A stretch of DNA of 64,000 nucleotides from NCBI GenBank assembly GCA_944548615.1, contig OX155955.1:8250728-8314727 (forward strand), read 5' to 3'. Origin of the DNA: Micropterix aruncella (lineage: Eukaryota > Arthropoda > Insecta > Lepidoptera > Micropterigidae). Under the pieces are notes generated by a model, which had not been told where the DNA came from, did no database searches, and saw nothing but the letters and a program-made list of their open reading frames with translations. Numbering within the stretch: position 1 is the first letter of the stretch; each line of letters begins with the position of its first letter. The position numbers and the translations under genes were made by a program. Shown here piece after piece: positions 31,811-43,050 of the stretch.

Positions 31811-34800
31811 GGAATATATCAATGAATGCCCTACTAAGCAGATGAAACAGGTTTTTTGGAATGCAAAAAAACTGCTCAAGGATAAATATGCATATATTTG
31901 GGTACAAAATCTCAAAGTTTTGATAAAGAAGGATGAGAACGCAAAAATTCGCAACATTCGATCTGATGCCGATATCGAAAAATTACTGCTGTGCAATGAA
32001 AATGGCCAGAGAGCAGTCGCAGTAACAACTAAACAAGGCACTACTGACTAAAGTCGTGCGTGTTCTCACCGGATGATTCTTTTTATTTAAAATTCGACAG
32101 CATACTGTCCAACATCAATGAAGATACTGATTTCAGCACTTTCACAAAAATAGATAAATGGAGTAACCATCTAAACAAGTACAGAAATAATTTTAAAATA
32201 GTTCACCTCAATATAAACTCACTGCGCAAGCATTTTAATGAGCTATTGGCATTGTTGAAACAAAGCGAAAACCACCTAGATATTATTATATTGAGTGAAA
32301 TAAATATTTATAAAGGAGAATTACCATTGTATCGAATAGAGGGATACGCCATGTATGGATTTACAAGAAAACACCGGAAAGGGGGAGGTTTATTATTATA
32401 CGCCAGAAATAATTTACAAATAGATACAATAAAGATACAAGGACATTCAACTGAAATTTTATACGCTAAGCTTACGATAGATGATTTTACGACCCATATC
32501 GTAGCTTGCTACAGGCCGCCGAATACAAATAAAAGGCGCTGCATACAAGAAATCAATGAAATAATTAATCGAATACCAGACCGGCAGGATTTATTAATCA
32601 TGGGAGATCTGAATTTGAACTTATTAGACTCAACAGATAAAGCTATAGAGAAATATAAAAACGACCTGTGTGAGGCTTGCGGAGCGTTATCAATGACTTT
32701 ACGCGTGAAGCTATTGTGAAAGGGCGGCTAGTCCAATCGTGCATTGATCACATCCGGGTGCGTAGTCGATGTCCAGACGCTGCACACATCCTCACATGTA
32801 CGCTGTCAGACCACTATCTGATAGGAGTGACTATACATTGCGGATCCGATACGCGGTGCGGTGATGTGCAACAACATAAGCAAGTGTGCGTTCTTAGTGA
32901 TAAAATAGTACGTCAAGAGCTGAAAAAAGTGGACTGGTCTGATCTATGAAATATTAACTGTCCTATGCTATTGTACGATCAACTATGTTGTCTTTTTGGA
33001 GCTATCTATGAGAAATCAACAATCTCTGTTAATTGTAAGAAGAAAAAAAACACAGCCGTGGGTCGATAATCAGTTACTAAAATTGATAGAAGGCAGGGAT
33101 GAGCTCTTTAGGAAATGGAAAGCTAGTCCTGAAATATGACATATAGACTTGAGTATACGAGGTACAGAAATAGATTAAATAAACTTTTACTTAAAGCTAA
33201 AAATAAACATCGTCAAGAAGAACTAAAAAATTGTGAGGGGGATCTGAGAAAGGTTTGGAGTGTTGTAAATGGCTGGTTAGGCAATTGTAAAGCTGATATA
33301 GACGAGGTCGTGATGATACATCTTGGAAAAACTGACACTATTAACAACATATGTACAATTTTTTCAAAAACGTTTACAGAGGAAATTGAAGAAATTAAAC
33401 ATCATTGTAACGTTAAATTTTTGGATAGATTTGCCTATGTAACGCCGTGTGATATATCTTTTCATTTGCAAAGAGTAACAGGAAATGACATACATAAAAT
33501 TATCACTGAAATGAAATCTAAAAAAGCTCCTGGAATAGACAAAATAAGAATTCGGGATTTAAAATATATCTGTGATGAAATAAGTCCTATTATAGCAAAA
33601 TTCTTGTTAATATGTGTGTGAAAAAGGGGTTTATCCGAGCAATCTAAAACAGGCAATCATACGACCGATTTATAAGCATGGTAACCACTTAGAGTATTCA
33701 AATTATAGGCCTATAGCCATACTGTCAGCTATCAATAAAATTACTGAAAAAATAATAGTTCATAGGATAAGCAACTTTTTGAAAAAGAATCAAATAATAT
33801 CTGATACGCAATATGGTTTTCGTAAAGCTCACAGCACAGCAACGGCGTTAAGTAAATTCACTGATGACATTAATCAGCATTTAAATGATAAAAAAATTTG
33901 TAGTTATCTTGTTTATTGATTTTAAGAAAGCGTTTGATACACTGGACCACGGACAGCTTGTTCAAGCTATGCATGAATTAGTATCCGTGGTCCGGTGAAC
34001 AATTGGCTTCAAAGTTATTTGCATGGTAGATCACTGTGTACCATGGTGAATGGCACGGTCGGAACAGAGGCAAAAGTGAGAACTGGGGTCCCAACTGGCT
34101 CGGTGTTTGGACCTGTCGGGTACATATTGCACGTGAACAGTATGACAAATGTTGTCAAAGACTGTACATGCTATATGTATGCTGATGATACGTGTATGAT
34201 GTACGCGGATAGGGACACGGATAATTTTCAAAATAAAATCCAGAATGATTTTGAAAATGTATTAAAATGGTCCCACGACAACGGCATAATACTAAATATA
34301 AGCAAAACAAAATGTATGCTTGTACATTCACCGTATATCCATAAACCAAGGTATTCCTTGTATTCCTTGTTGTATTAATATAACTGGTCACTCCTATGAA
34401 TGTCTGCATAATTTTAAAATAAATTGTACTAACTGTAAAAAAATTGAATTTGTAAAAGAGTATAAATATCTGGGTCTAACGATAGAATGTAACATGAATT
34501 GGGGCTTGCACGTGAATAATATATGTAATAAATTGAGATGGATGCTATATAAGTTCAATCACCTTCAGTATCTTGGATAAACCAACATTACGCTTAGTAT
34601 ATCATGCCCTCGCTGATGCAGTACTGAGCTATGCTCTCACTTCATTTGGTCGTACATTTCGCACATATATAGATACAATATTAAATTTGCAACGTAGAAT
34701 AATAAAACTTTTAGTTAATTAAAACGTGTTAACACAATGTAAAAAGAACTATAACTTGTTGTTTAAGCGATGCTATATATTACCTATACAAGAAAAAAAT

Positions 34801-35224
34801 ACATACTTACTAGCAATGGAGCATTATAGAAATTCAGAATTTAAAATACCAATACAGTATAATAGGAATGTTAGAGAAAAAGTCCGTAAAAGATTTGAAG
34901 AACCAATAGCGAACAACTACTATGGTGAAAGGACGTTAAAGTACCTCATTCCAAGAATCTGTAATACTATTGTATCTGAGGAAGACTGTGTAAGCGTGAG
35001 CAAATAGATGTTTAAAAAGAGAGTAAAAAGCTACCTGTTGGACGTTTATAGTGACATTAGTGGTCATAATTAAATTTGTTATACGTTTCTATAGTTTAAG
35101 CTTGTAGTAATACTGGCCTAAATTAAGCCTGTAGTAAGACCAATAGTAATACTGCTGTGCATTGTTTTTTATATTATTAAGTGTAAGACTAGAAAAATAA
35201 GAGTTTGTCTCGCCAACAAACTGT

Positions 35225-35255
<31 letters not shown>

Positions 35256-35257
35256 GT
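31811..35257 (+). pseudogene. CR1-like LINE with ORF1 end, APE endonuclease and RT
   Basis: The first open stretch (to 32051) encodes WNAKKLLKDKYAYIWVQNLK and ends SDADIEKLL, resembling the C-terminal FP-like domain of LINE ORF1 proteins. ORF2 begins about 32060 with an APE endonuclease (HLNINSLRKHFNELLALL, ILSEI, ACYRPPN, LLIMGDLNLNL). RT follows through several frameshifts: SKKAPGIDKIRIRDL, IIRPIYKHGNHLEYSNYRPI, QYGFRKAHSTATAL, motif A LFIDFKKAFDTLDH, TGVPTGSVFGPVGYI, motif C YMYADDTCMMYAD, and a C-terminus at 34726-35007. The 3' end is (TTTA)n at 35222-35257. Catalytic residues remain, but at least four frameshifts make it inactive. It is inserted in, or fused to, family A copy 4. Confidence 0.85.
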
Positions 35258-35424
35258 AGTAACACATCTAGTAAAAAGTTAATACCAGTTTGGCGAGATT
35301 GGATAGGACTGGATAGAGGTGGAAGCCATACAGTGTTAAAAGACGAGTCATTAGAGCTTCCAGGGTGGTTGATGGACGGATGACTTATGTCCCCTCCACC
35401 TTGTTTTGTGCAGGTATAATTTGA

Positions 35425-36150
35425 AAAAAATCGGTTGTGTCAACCCAAGACTTTCTCGGCAAGTAGGCCTCTCCGCCAACCCTCCCCCCCCCCCCCCTCC
35501 ACCCCCTCCCCCGCCTCTGCCTGCCCAACATCTCCCCGCGTGCCAAATCGTAGTATATTTGTAGTATTTTCCGTGGTATTAAAACTGTATTTTTCCCAAA
35601 ATTTTATAGTATTTTCATAAATATGGCGGATTTGCGTCGCTTGTATAAAAGATATTCCAACCATAAATAACATTCATAATCGCCTTCTCTCGGCCGGCGG
35701 ACGAACTGAATTAAGTTCCGGTGCGAGCGCCTCGGACGGCGCACCGGCTAAGGGTGGGGTTGGGCCAAGCGCCAACAGATGGCGGTAATATTTGAGTTAA
35801 GTTTATGGCGGAATTTAAATGTTATTACTTTAGCTTGTATATGAGATATTCCAGCCAAAATTTTACAATGTGATTTGGGTGCAATAAGACATCTGTATAC
35901 CGAATTTCAAGTCTCTAACTGCAATATTTTGAGGTTATGGTATGACTAGCGCGCCCTCTGGTGGACCGATTTCAACTAAAATCTCTTCATTTCTTGCCAT
36001 GACCGAATTAGGCCTGTATGCAAAAATTCAACTCACTCGGATAAAACGTTTAGACGCTATCGTGGAGGAAAACACACACACAAACACACAGCCTCCGCTA
36101 GACTTTAGTCTGGTAATGGTCCTAATAGTGTCAGAGGAGGGGGCAAAATG
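35425..36150 (+). repeat. Family A repeat, copy 5 (longest)
   Basis: Starts TCGGTTGTGTCAACCCAAGA and contains a C-rich low-complexity tract (35478-35520), then CTCTCGGCCGGCGGACGAAC, GCCAACAGATGGCGGTAATA, GCGCGCCCTCTGGTGGACCG, ACACACACACAAACACACAG and the terminal GAGGAGGGGGCAAAATGAAT. It defines an element of roughly 700 bp. Open frames through the C-rich tract are compositional. Confidence 0.7.
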
Positions 36151-36899
36151 AATATTTCCGTCCTCACTTCATTATTTTTACCGCATTCACAATACTTTCC
36201 CTTAGCCAGGGAAAATCTACCTAGAGCAGGAAAATCATGTACACGCATTCAAAATATTTTTATTTTTATAAATAATTATCGTTGTTTTCTTGGACTTCAA
36301 AGGCACATAACGCATTCAATTGACGAAAAAACACGAAAGGGTCTGTACCTGTGCATATATCTGTGCATATATCAGACTATATTGATGACGTTCTCCTTGG
36401 TTTCGCATGATTCTAACATTATATACGTATCTTTTATATCATCGCTAAAGTTACCATCATCAGTGGTGCTAAAATATCGCGGTGCCATAATAACAGAGAA
36501 ATATTATGGAATTAAAGGCCGTTAGTGGATGGGTATATCGTAAAAACTCGGCACTCGCCTTGTACCGCAAATGGCCGTAACTTATTCGGCCTAATTAAGA
36601 GATTACTTAGGGATGAAAAGGAGCAGTCGTCATTGAGGGCATTAGCGGGGCAAAACACGCCGGGGAGCTATCCTGCCAGCCTAATTGGTGCCGCTATCGC
36701 CGCTCCACCCATTTCTTATTCAGTAGACCGAGTCCAAAGTTTAATTCAAACTTTTCTGCGACTGATTTTGTTCCACGGTGTACCGGAACAATAAAGCGCA
36801 CCATCCATGATAAAATTAAAACGAACTTCAGCCTGCTGCATATTTTTTACAAATTTTATATTAACATGCAACGTTCGTATGTAAGTTTCGTGCTAGTCT
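36151..36899. other. No gene; single-copy-looking patch
   Basis: The part 36480-36830 has higher GC and no repeat partner (ATGGCCGTAACTTATTCGGC, GGTGCCGCTATCGCCGCTCC). An open frame spans 36525-36794, but no domain or splice boundary supports it. Candidate conserved noncoding DNA. Confidence 0.3.
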
Positions 36900-37269
36900 C
36901 CCGCCGCGTGTACAGAAGTCGGCCGTAAGTGAAGAAGTGCGAGTAGTAGTAGTAGTAGTAAATGGAGTGGGGGGCTTGTTTCCAGCCCTTGATCTATAAT
37001 AATATCTTTTATAACTAACCACTTTGTGGTTGGGTCAGTGGTCTGCTAGTAGCCCGGTACTGCTTACCAGTCCATGCAGATCACTGACCTTCAAGTTGGG
37101 CATATCGCTGGTTTCGAGAAAGGCTCGTCCCAGTAAACTGTGTGTTTTTGCGGCGAGGCCTGGGCAGCGATCAACGATCAATATATAGTATGAAAAGAGT
37201 CATGAGTAGTCATATTTCGTGTTATTTTCCCGCCGCGTGTACATAAGTCGGCTGTAAGTGAAGAAGTGC
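36900..37269 (+). repeat. 41-bp direct repeats flanking a hairpin-forming segment
   Basis: Repeats at 36900-36940 and 37229-37269 differ at two positions (core CCCGCCGCGTGTACA and GTAAGTGAAGAAGTGC). The 288 bp between them hold a (GTA)n run (36944-36961) and a 14-bp stem: GGTCAGTGGTCTGC (37033-37046) with GCAGATCACTGACC (37076-37089), one wobble. Origin unknown; it could be an insertion with a long duplication, short LTRs, or a structured transcript. Confidence 0.55.
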
Positions 37270-37389
37270 TATGTTGTTTGTGATATTTAAATTTAAAATC
37301 GGAAATGGTACATTTTATTATTTGAAAAAGTTCATTATACATAGATCACACAGAAAGTTTTCAGAAACAATTTTATAACAAGTACAATA

Positions 37390-37530
37390 ACAGGTTAAAC
37401 AAGTTTACCGCGTGAAGTTTGTATCACCTTACTTTCGGCGAGGTTGCAACCACGGTTGTCCAAGGTAGACTGTACAACGGCCTACCCTGGACAACTGAAG
37501 TTGCAATATCGCACAAACATTGGGAGTCAT
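37390..37530. repeat. Palindromic MITE family C, copy 3
   Basis: ACCGCGTGAAGTTTGTATCA, GGTTGCAACCACGGTTGTCC and the return arm CCTACCCTGGACAACTGAAG match family C, with more divergence than copies 1 and 2. The right arm fades after TTGCAATATCGC. Confidence 0.65.
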
Positions 37531-37664
37531 TGATTTCAAATAGCTACAACATTTTAAAATGGAGCTGTATCTATGGCTATAGAATATAGTTTGTTTCATT
37601 TGACTGTTAGTTGTATTTTCCATTGTAGCATATTTTTAAAAATTGCATGTCTGCATTACAATGG

Positions 37665-38480
37665 ATTTACCTATTGTTTTTTTTTTTGCGAAAAAGTGTA
37701 CTCGCTCGGCTTCAAACTGCTTTTGGCGATGAAGCACCAAGCAAGGTGACAATTTATAACTAGTTTGCAGAATTCTAACGCGGTCGTAAAATTTCTATGA
37801 CGAGTTTCGTGAAGTTCGCCCGTCAACAGCTGGCAACAACAAAAATATCGATGCTGTGCGCCGTATGATCGAAACATACAGGCATGTGCTCTACCATGAC
37901 ATTTTGGCATACATAGGTATAGGCATGAGTCAGGTACAATAAATCCTATACCAACATTTGGCTGTAAGAAAACTGTACTCTTGGAGGATCCCTCACGATT
38001 TGAGTGAGGTTAAAATAGTGACAAACTTTACTTGGAGCAATGCTAGCTAATCAAATTCAAATAAAGAGATCAAATTTGGTGTGGAAGAGTAACAGGTGAT
38101 AAAATATGGATTTACAGCCACGACTCAGAAACAAAGCATATAGCGTCTATTTGGGTCATTCAAGATGATTGAAACCCAAACAGTGGCTCGTGTGCAGTCG
38201 CCGCGAAGCGGATGATCGCTTCTTTTTTTAAGAAAACTGGACACTTGACCTCTGCTTTGGAAAATCATCGTACTCCGGTATACGTCGAATGTCGACCGGT
38301 ATACCTACGAACTTTTTATTTCCGGAAGTTACTGACAAACTACGTAAAAGCAACCATAAATGCTGCATCATCTTTTACCATGAAAATGCCATCTTTCATA
38401 CGGCCAGAGACAACTCCTGCAACTTCGCGACAGTTTACTTTCGATTGATAGTACACATATGCGTTAATTGCTGTGTCAGA
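37665..38480 (+). pseudogene. Mariner-type transposase relic
   Basis: Fragments in shifting frames follow the order of a mariner transposase. LQTAFGDEAPSKVTIYN is from the helix-turn-helix; STAGNNKNIDAVRRMIETYR and HLAVRKLYS...IPHDLSEV come next. Then D-K-I-W-I-Y-S-H-D-S-E-T-K sits where DETW(I/V) with the first catalytic Asp is expected; RMIASFFKKTGHLTSALENH follows, and FYHENAIFHTARDN replaces HHDNA..HTA, so the second catalytic Asp reads Glu. Many stops and shifts. Terminal inverted repeats were not identified. Old and inactive. Confidence 0.75.
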
Positions 38481-39233
38481 CCGCAAGAAACTATAGTATA
38501 TACTACAGGCACAGTACATTATATACGAAAATAATACTAATTGATCCTAGATCAAAGAGTCCAATTTGAATAAAGGACAATTCCATAGGTAAGAACTTTC
38601 TATTTTAGAAATTTAAATATAGAATATTATATTTTTATCTGCGAGGCACGTATGCACGAATGCATGCACGCACGTATGTATGCCGAATTGCAATTCAAAT
38701 ATGCAAAATCGGGACAACATCGAGTTTAAATATTTTACTAAAACTTGCGAACATATGAAATTGAATAAAAGCGTTAAAAAGTGGCTGTATCTTTTTCAGT
38801 TTTATCACGATTCACTACAATAATTGTAAAATGCAAATGCTTATTTGTAAGTAAGTTACTATTTTGTTTTCGAAAAATGGTAACGAATTGTTTATTACCA
38901 CGTGGTATGGATCTTTAAGCCACCTTGCAATACTCAACAGCTAACATTAAAACAAATTGTGTTGCATTCGCACATTATATGTTGAGAAACTGTGTATATT
39001 ACGATTTATTAATTAAAACTATAAATACAATAAATGCCTTTGAGAACGATATTAGAAAAAGAACTGATTGTCTATATTAGAGACATGTATGTAATGGTTA
39101 AGAAGCCGAACGTTATAAGGGACTTTATTCGTCCGTTTTCTTACGATTATCATACTATTTTGCAACAAACTTAGAATGTGGTATCGCCTCTCGACTCATG
39201 GCATATTCGTACATGACGTATCACGTAAGTACA
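38481..39233. other. No gene recognised
   Basis: AT-rich sequence after the mariner relic. A CGCACGTATG-type alternation (38645-38680) is the only visible pattern. Confidence 0.4.
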
Positions 39234-39270
39234 TTATGATGGTCCTCATGGCACATGAGGACCATCATAA
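39234..39270. repeat. Perfect 17-bp-arm palindrome, 3-nt loop
   Basis: TTATGATGGTCCTCATG, loop GCA, CATGAGGACCATCATAA. Perfect arms; no second copy in the window. It could be the core of a fold-back element or an isolated hairpin. Confidence 0.8.
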
Positions 39271-39304
39271 CTTTTCAGAAAGAATCATGAAATAAAGAAT
39301 AAAA

Positions 39305-39365
39305 AACACAGCTGCTGTTACAGAAAGTGAACTATTGTATTTATAATTATATTTATTACGGCTTT
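39305..39365 (-). repeat. Family D terminal block, inverted copy
   Basis: The reverse complement contains ACAATAGTTCACTTTCTGTA followed by an ACAGCAGCTG block, as in 4187-4220 and 42785-42845. Confidence 0.5.
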
Positions 39366-39769
39366 TTTAATCTAACATAATTTGTGGTTTATGTATATTT
39401 ACATATAATTAGATACTTGTATATTACCAGAATGTACTAAATCAGACCTTTTATTTGATGCTAAACGAGATAGATTTATTAAAATTTATGGACATTTGAA
39501 CAATTGGACATTTAGACCACTATTTCCTTGATATTTGGACAGTTAATGATATAACAATTTGAAAAATACCCACACTTTTAAATTGGTTTAAGTGTTTAGA
39601 AGTTATGGTTGAAGAAAGAATCGGAAAACATACATAGATGAACCCTGAATACATTACACTCCTATTTTGTTGGGTGGTCGTATAAAAATCGGGACAAATT
39701 GGTCTCTCATAATCGTTTATATTGGATTTTATTTTATAAAACAATTATAAACGGATTTGCATTCATGGA

Positions 39770-39845
39770 TTTTGTAGCACATAGCATTTCAGCGAAGTGG
39801 CTACCGCAGTTGTTGGAGGTAGACTAATTCACGCAGTAAAATTAT
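39770..39845. repeat. Palindromic MITE family C, partial copy
   Basis: GATTTTGTAGCACATAGCAT, TTCAGCGA and CCGCAGTTGTTGGAGGTAGA followed by TTCACGCAGTAAAAT: one and a half degenerate arms with the centre deleted. Confidence 0.5.
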
Positions 39846-40036
39846 TTTGTATGTAATATTGAAAAACCGCCTTAGTTTCAGTCTGTTTGTCTGACAAAAC
39901 TTTTTTGAGCACAGACAATAGCGTACAACATATTGGGCCTATTATTGCCAACTGCAAATATGCCGCCAGTGGTATTGTAAATAAATGTTTATGTGGGCAA
40001 AGTATAACAAGAGTAATTTTGGGAAAGTAGTTTTCG

Positions 40037-40628
40037 TAATAAATGAGTGCAGTTGAGCGGTGTCATCTACAACGGGCGAACCCGTGGCCCCAGGCTGGTA
40101 TAACGATATGTGATCGTTTTTTCAGCAGTAAGAATAGTGTACAAGACAGAGACAATAGACAATCCACTATCTAGCTCCGCAAAACTAGCCCGCGAGAGAC
40201 CAACCCTTACCGCCCGGCACTGGGTAGTTAACCCTACGGGCAGACCAAGCGCCCTCGCTACGAGTCATTGCCAGATTTCTCCGGCCTCCCGACTGGTTAC
40301 AGGTTCGAAGTCGCTTGCGTGATCTTCTTCCTAGTGGCAGTGATCGGTGTATACCGAATCTATCACGGATCACGGCATCCTTTGCCCGTCTTGCACCCGG
40401 TATCGGGTAGCCGAATGGTCGTTTCAAGAGCGGCTGCCAGTAGGCAAGCACCCGCCCCCGCTCTAAAGGAAACAATATTATACTGTTACCAGACTCCCCT
40501 GACTGTCATTCGGAATGCACAATCGACTGGCTGACGCCGCACGGTGCGCAAACCGTCCAGGAGCGCTCGAAGTTTGACTACTAGAGGGATCTGGACCGCA
40601 GGCAAGAGTACAATTACAATAAATGAGT
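40037..40628 (+). mobile_element. Family B retroposon-like element with 11-bp TSD
   Basis: The unit 40049-40617 (569 bp) is flanked by AATAAATGAGT at 40038-40048 and 40618-40628. It contains the family B landmarks in order: TGTCATCTACAACGGGCGAA, AACGATATGTGATCGTT, CGCGAGAGACCAAC, CAGATTTCTCCGGCCTCCCG, CGAAGTCGCTTGCGTGATC, CGAATCTATCACGGATCACG and CGGTGCGCAAACCGTCCAGG. It has no RT or other coding signature. Length and direct repeat fit a nonautonomous retroposon (SINE-like), although no clear Pol III promoter is visible. Confidence 0.75.
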
Positions 40629-41565
40629 ATATTTACAAAAGAAAACAAATCAGAAATAAATATGTTAATATTGAAGGGAGGAATGAGATATAAGAAGAAG
40701 CTAGAAGGCGGATGAGGGGTGGGGGGGGAGATCATACAAAAAGTATCTAAATGTCTTTTATTAGATGTTTAAACCCGATCACGTTTTCAAGTTTTCTCAA
40801 GGGCAAAAACACAGAGTTCCATATTCGGGCCGTACGCACTGAAAGGACTCAGAAATGTACCTTGATTAATGCTGAGGTATAGACAGAGATTTTAGTCATA
40901 GATTTTTTCGAGAGCGTCATGGAAGGCCATGGGCTGAAATAGATATATGCTTTTAGTTTCTTTCCGTTGAGTTTCCAATTTCAGATTTCAATTTTATTTT
41001 TGAAACACTTGTGTAAAATCTTGTTATAAAATTATATGAAAATGGAAAATATAAAGTATTTGGTAGGTACGTAGCGTACCACGCGGTGCGAGAGTTATTC
41101 TCTCGCTTGCACGCATCGTAAACGAATGAGACGGAGCTCGCGGCGCCGACTAGCCCAGACACGAACCTCACCGATTAATTTGTGGCATCTAATGGCCAGA
41201 TGCCAGAACACATTATATAGGGCGCTAAGGCGCCTCGAGAATACTTTGTATCTCTAAGTTGGGTCGACAGAGTTAATGACGATAGTAAGTCGAATACAAG
41301 TGCAAGTACGCAGGATACTACTACTATACGGAGGATACTACAGGATATAAAACAGAACCCAAAAATATAGATATGACTGTTATAGCAGAAAAAGGACATT
41401 AGGATAGGCCTCATCGCTCATTTGTTGAGTTTTCAATGGCCACATTTAAGTTTAGTTCAGAGAAAACGTTGTTGAGTAATTTTATTATTTTAAAGACGAA
41501 TATAACTTAATGATTTTATAATAATACTAATAATAGTAATAATCATAGAATTCGCGTTTAGATAA
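40629..41565. other. No gene recognised; CpG-rich patch
   Basis: The segment 41060-41240 has several short inverted repeats (GCGAGAGAATAACTCTCGC on the minus strand at about 41085, AGGGCGC-TAA-GGCGCCT at 41219-41235) and raised GC. No exon found. Confidence 0.35.
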
Positions 41566-41970
41566 GGTTAGTTTACGTCATGTAAAGCTCAAACTTTACA
41601 TGTTAATTTAAGCGTGCGGTTTCACTTGAGAAATCTGAGATGGCGCATATTATGCATACAGGAAGAGAAATTAAATTACGCATGTCCTTGAGTCTCTGCA
41701 AAACAGACAAACACGGATTTGTCGGGCGTAACGAAATAATGTCTCGGGCCATTACATAATATGCTGAGCGTGTGCTAAAAAGCTCCGACTAAACCCCACC
41801 AGCTAGAGGTTCTCACTAAGTAAACAACTGCCGCCCCGCGCCCGCGTGAGCATCGCGTCGGATTATTTCCATGTATGCGTTGTATAAATATACTTATATT
41901 ATTCCCTTTAGGAATTGTTTTTCTAAAGTTTTGTGCACCCATGGATCTATAGGTTCCATGAAATTGTTGG
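41566..41970 (+). repeat. Left arm of a 2.8-kb inverted repeat
   Basis: About 390 bp reading GTTTACGTCATGTAAAGCTC, ATTTAAGCGTGCGG, AAAACAGACAAACACGGATT, CGACTAAACCCCACCAGCTA, GCGTCGGATTATTTCCATGT and ATTCCCTTTAGGAATT. Each block has its complement, in reverse order, at 43966-44345. Arm identity is roughly 80 percent by eye. Noncoding. Confidence 0.8.
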
Positions 41971-42171
41971 TCGATATTCTAAATGTCAGGTAGTGGACTA
42001 TAAAATACAAAAAAGTGTTGCTAAGAGCAAGACAGCTAACTGCGGAACAAGTCAGGAATAAGAAAAGAACGTTTAAAAACGACTTCTTCCTTATCTTCCT
42101 TAGGTGCTCTGCTGACGGGTAGCCACTCCAGATGCTGATGTAGTCCCATTGATAAATTAACGGATAAGGAG

Positions 42172-42845
42172 TGTTATATGTTCAGGATTCATCTATGTAT
42201 GTTTTCCGTTTCTTTATTCCACCATAACTTCTAAACGCTTGAACCGATTTAAAAGGGTGTCATATCGTTGGAATTGTTTTGTCCTCCCGAGTGTCATAGG
42301 GTACCTAAGCTATCCAAATGTCAAAAAATACTTGTCCAAATGTCCAAGTGACGCGACCCATTAATAGCGGTATTACACGGTGCGTATTGATATTCATCAT
42401 TTGACGGTTTAGTATATTTTCGTTCTTCCTCTTAGCGGCCGCCAGGAATAGATCCGGTAGGCCTAGTAAGAAAGAGAAATATTTGGGTAAATAATTGTCA
42501 AAAAACACCTGTCTAAATCCGAATGTGTAATATGCGGAAATCTGTTACTTTCGTAGGCAACAATTATCGGCGTAATGTTTTTCTTTTTTCTACATTATGT
42601 TTATGCACACGTATGTCAATTGTATGCGCTGTATGTTTCCAGAAATAAAATAAATGTCCAATAAATTAACATAAATATATCGTGCTTAGTGTCAAATGAA
42701 AGGCCTGGTATATACATATATCTACGAGTACCTATTTTGATAAATACATAAACCACAAATATTTCATAAAAAAACTGTAAAAATATTATTACAAATACAA
42801 TAGTTCACTTTATGTAACGACAGTAGTGTTTTGTATTATTTTTAA
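42172..42845 (+). repeat. Dispersed repeat family D, copy 2
   Basis: ATGTTCAGGATTCATCTATG, AAACGCTTGAACCGATTTAA and CCGAGTGTCATAGGGTACCT match 3986-4145. The terminal block CAATAGTTCACTTTATGTAA at about 42800 matches 4187-4220. Between them lie 450 bp absent from copy 1. It sits in the spacer of the 41.6-44.3 kb inverted repeat. Confidence 0.55.
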
Positions 42846-42884
42846 AATATTTACTTGTTTTTTAGTTTAAATAAAACATATGTA

Positions 42885-43050
42885 CCCACCTGAATTTTGT
42901 AGCATCCGACGTTTCGTCGATGCTGCAACCGCCGATGTCCAGGGTAGGTATCTAACCTGGACAGAGGCGGTTGCAACATCGCCGAAATGTAGGGTGACAC
43001 AAACAACACGCGGTAAATTCGTTTTATCTCTTTTATAAGACCAATCGTCA
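42885..43050. repeat. Palindromic MITE family C, copy 4
   Basis: TTTGTAGCATCCGACGTTTC, GCAACCGCCGATGTCCAGGG and return arm GGCGGTTGCAACATCGCCGA followed by ACACGCGGTAAATTCGTTTT. Imperfect palindrome; the left outer arm is shorter than in copy 2. Confidence 0.7.

Noticed and set aside
35440..35673. Glycine/proline-rich frames in the C-rich tract (also 52296-52653)
   Set aside because: Low-complexity shadows of a C-rich expansion inside family A.
37031..37120. Possible tRNA or tRNA-derived SINE (TGGGTCAGTGG resembling an A box, GGTTTCGAG resembling a B box)
   Set aside because: Box spacing is too long, no cloverleaf could be folded, and the segment instead forms a long single stem.
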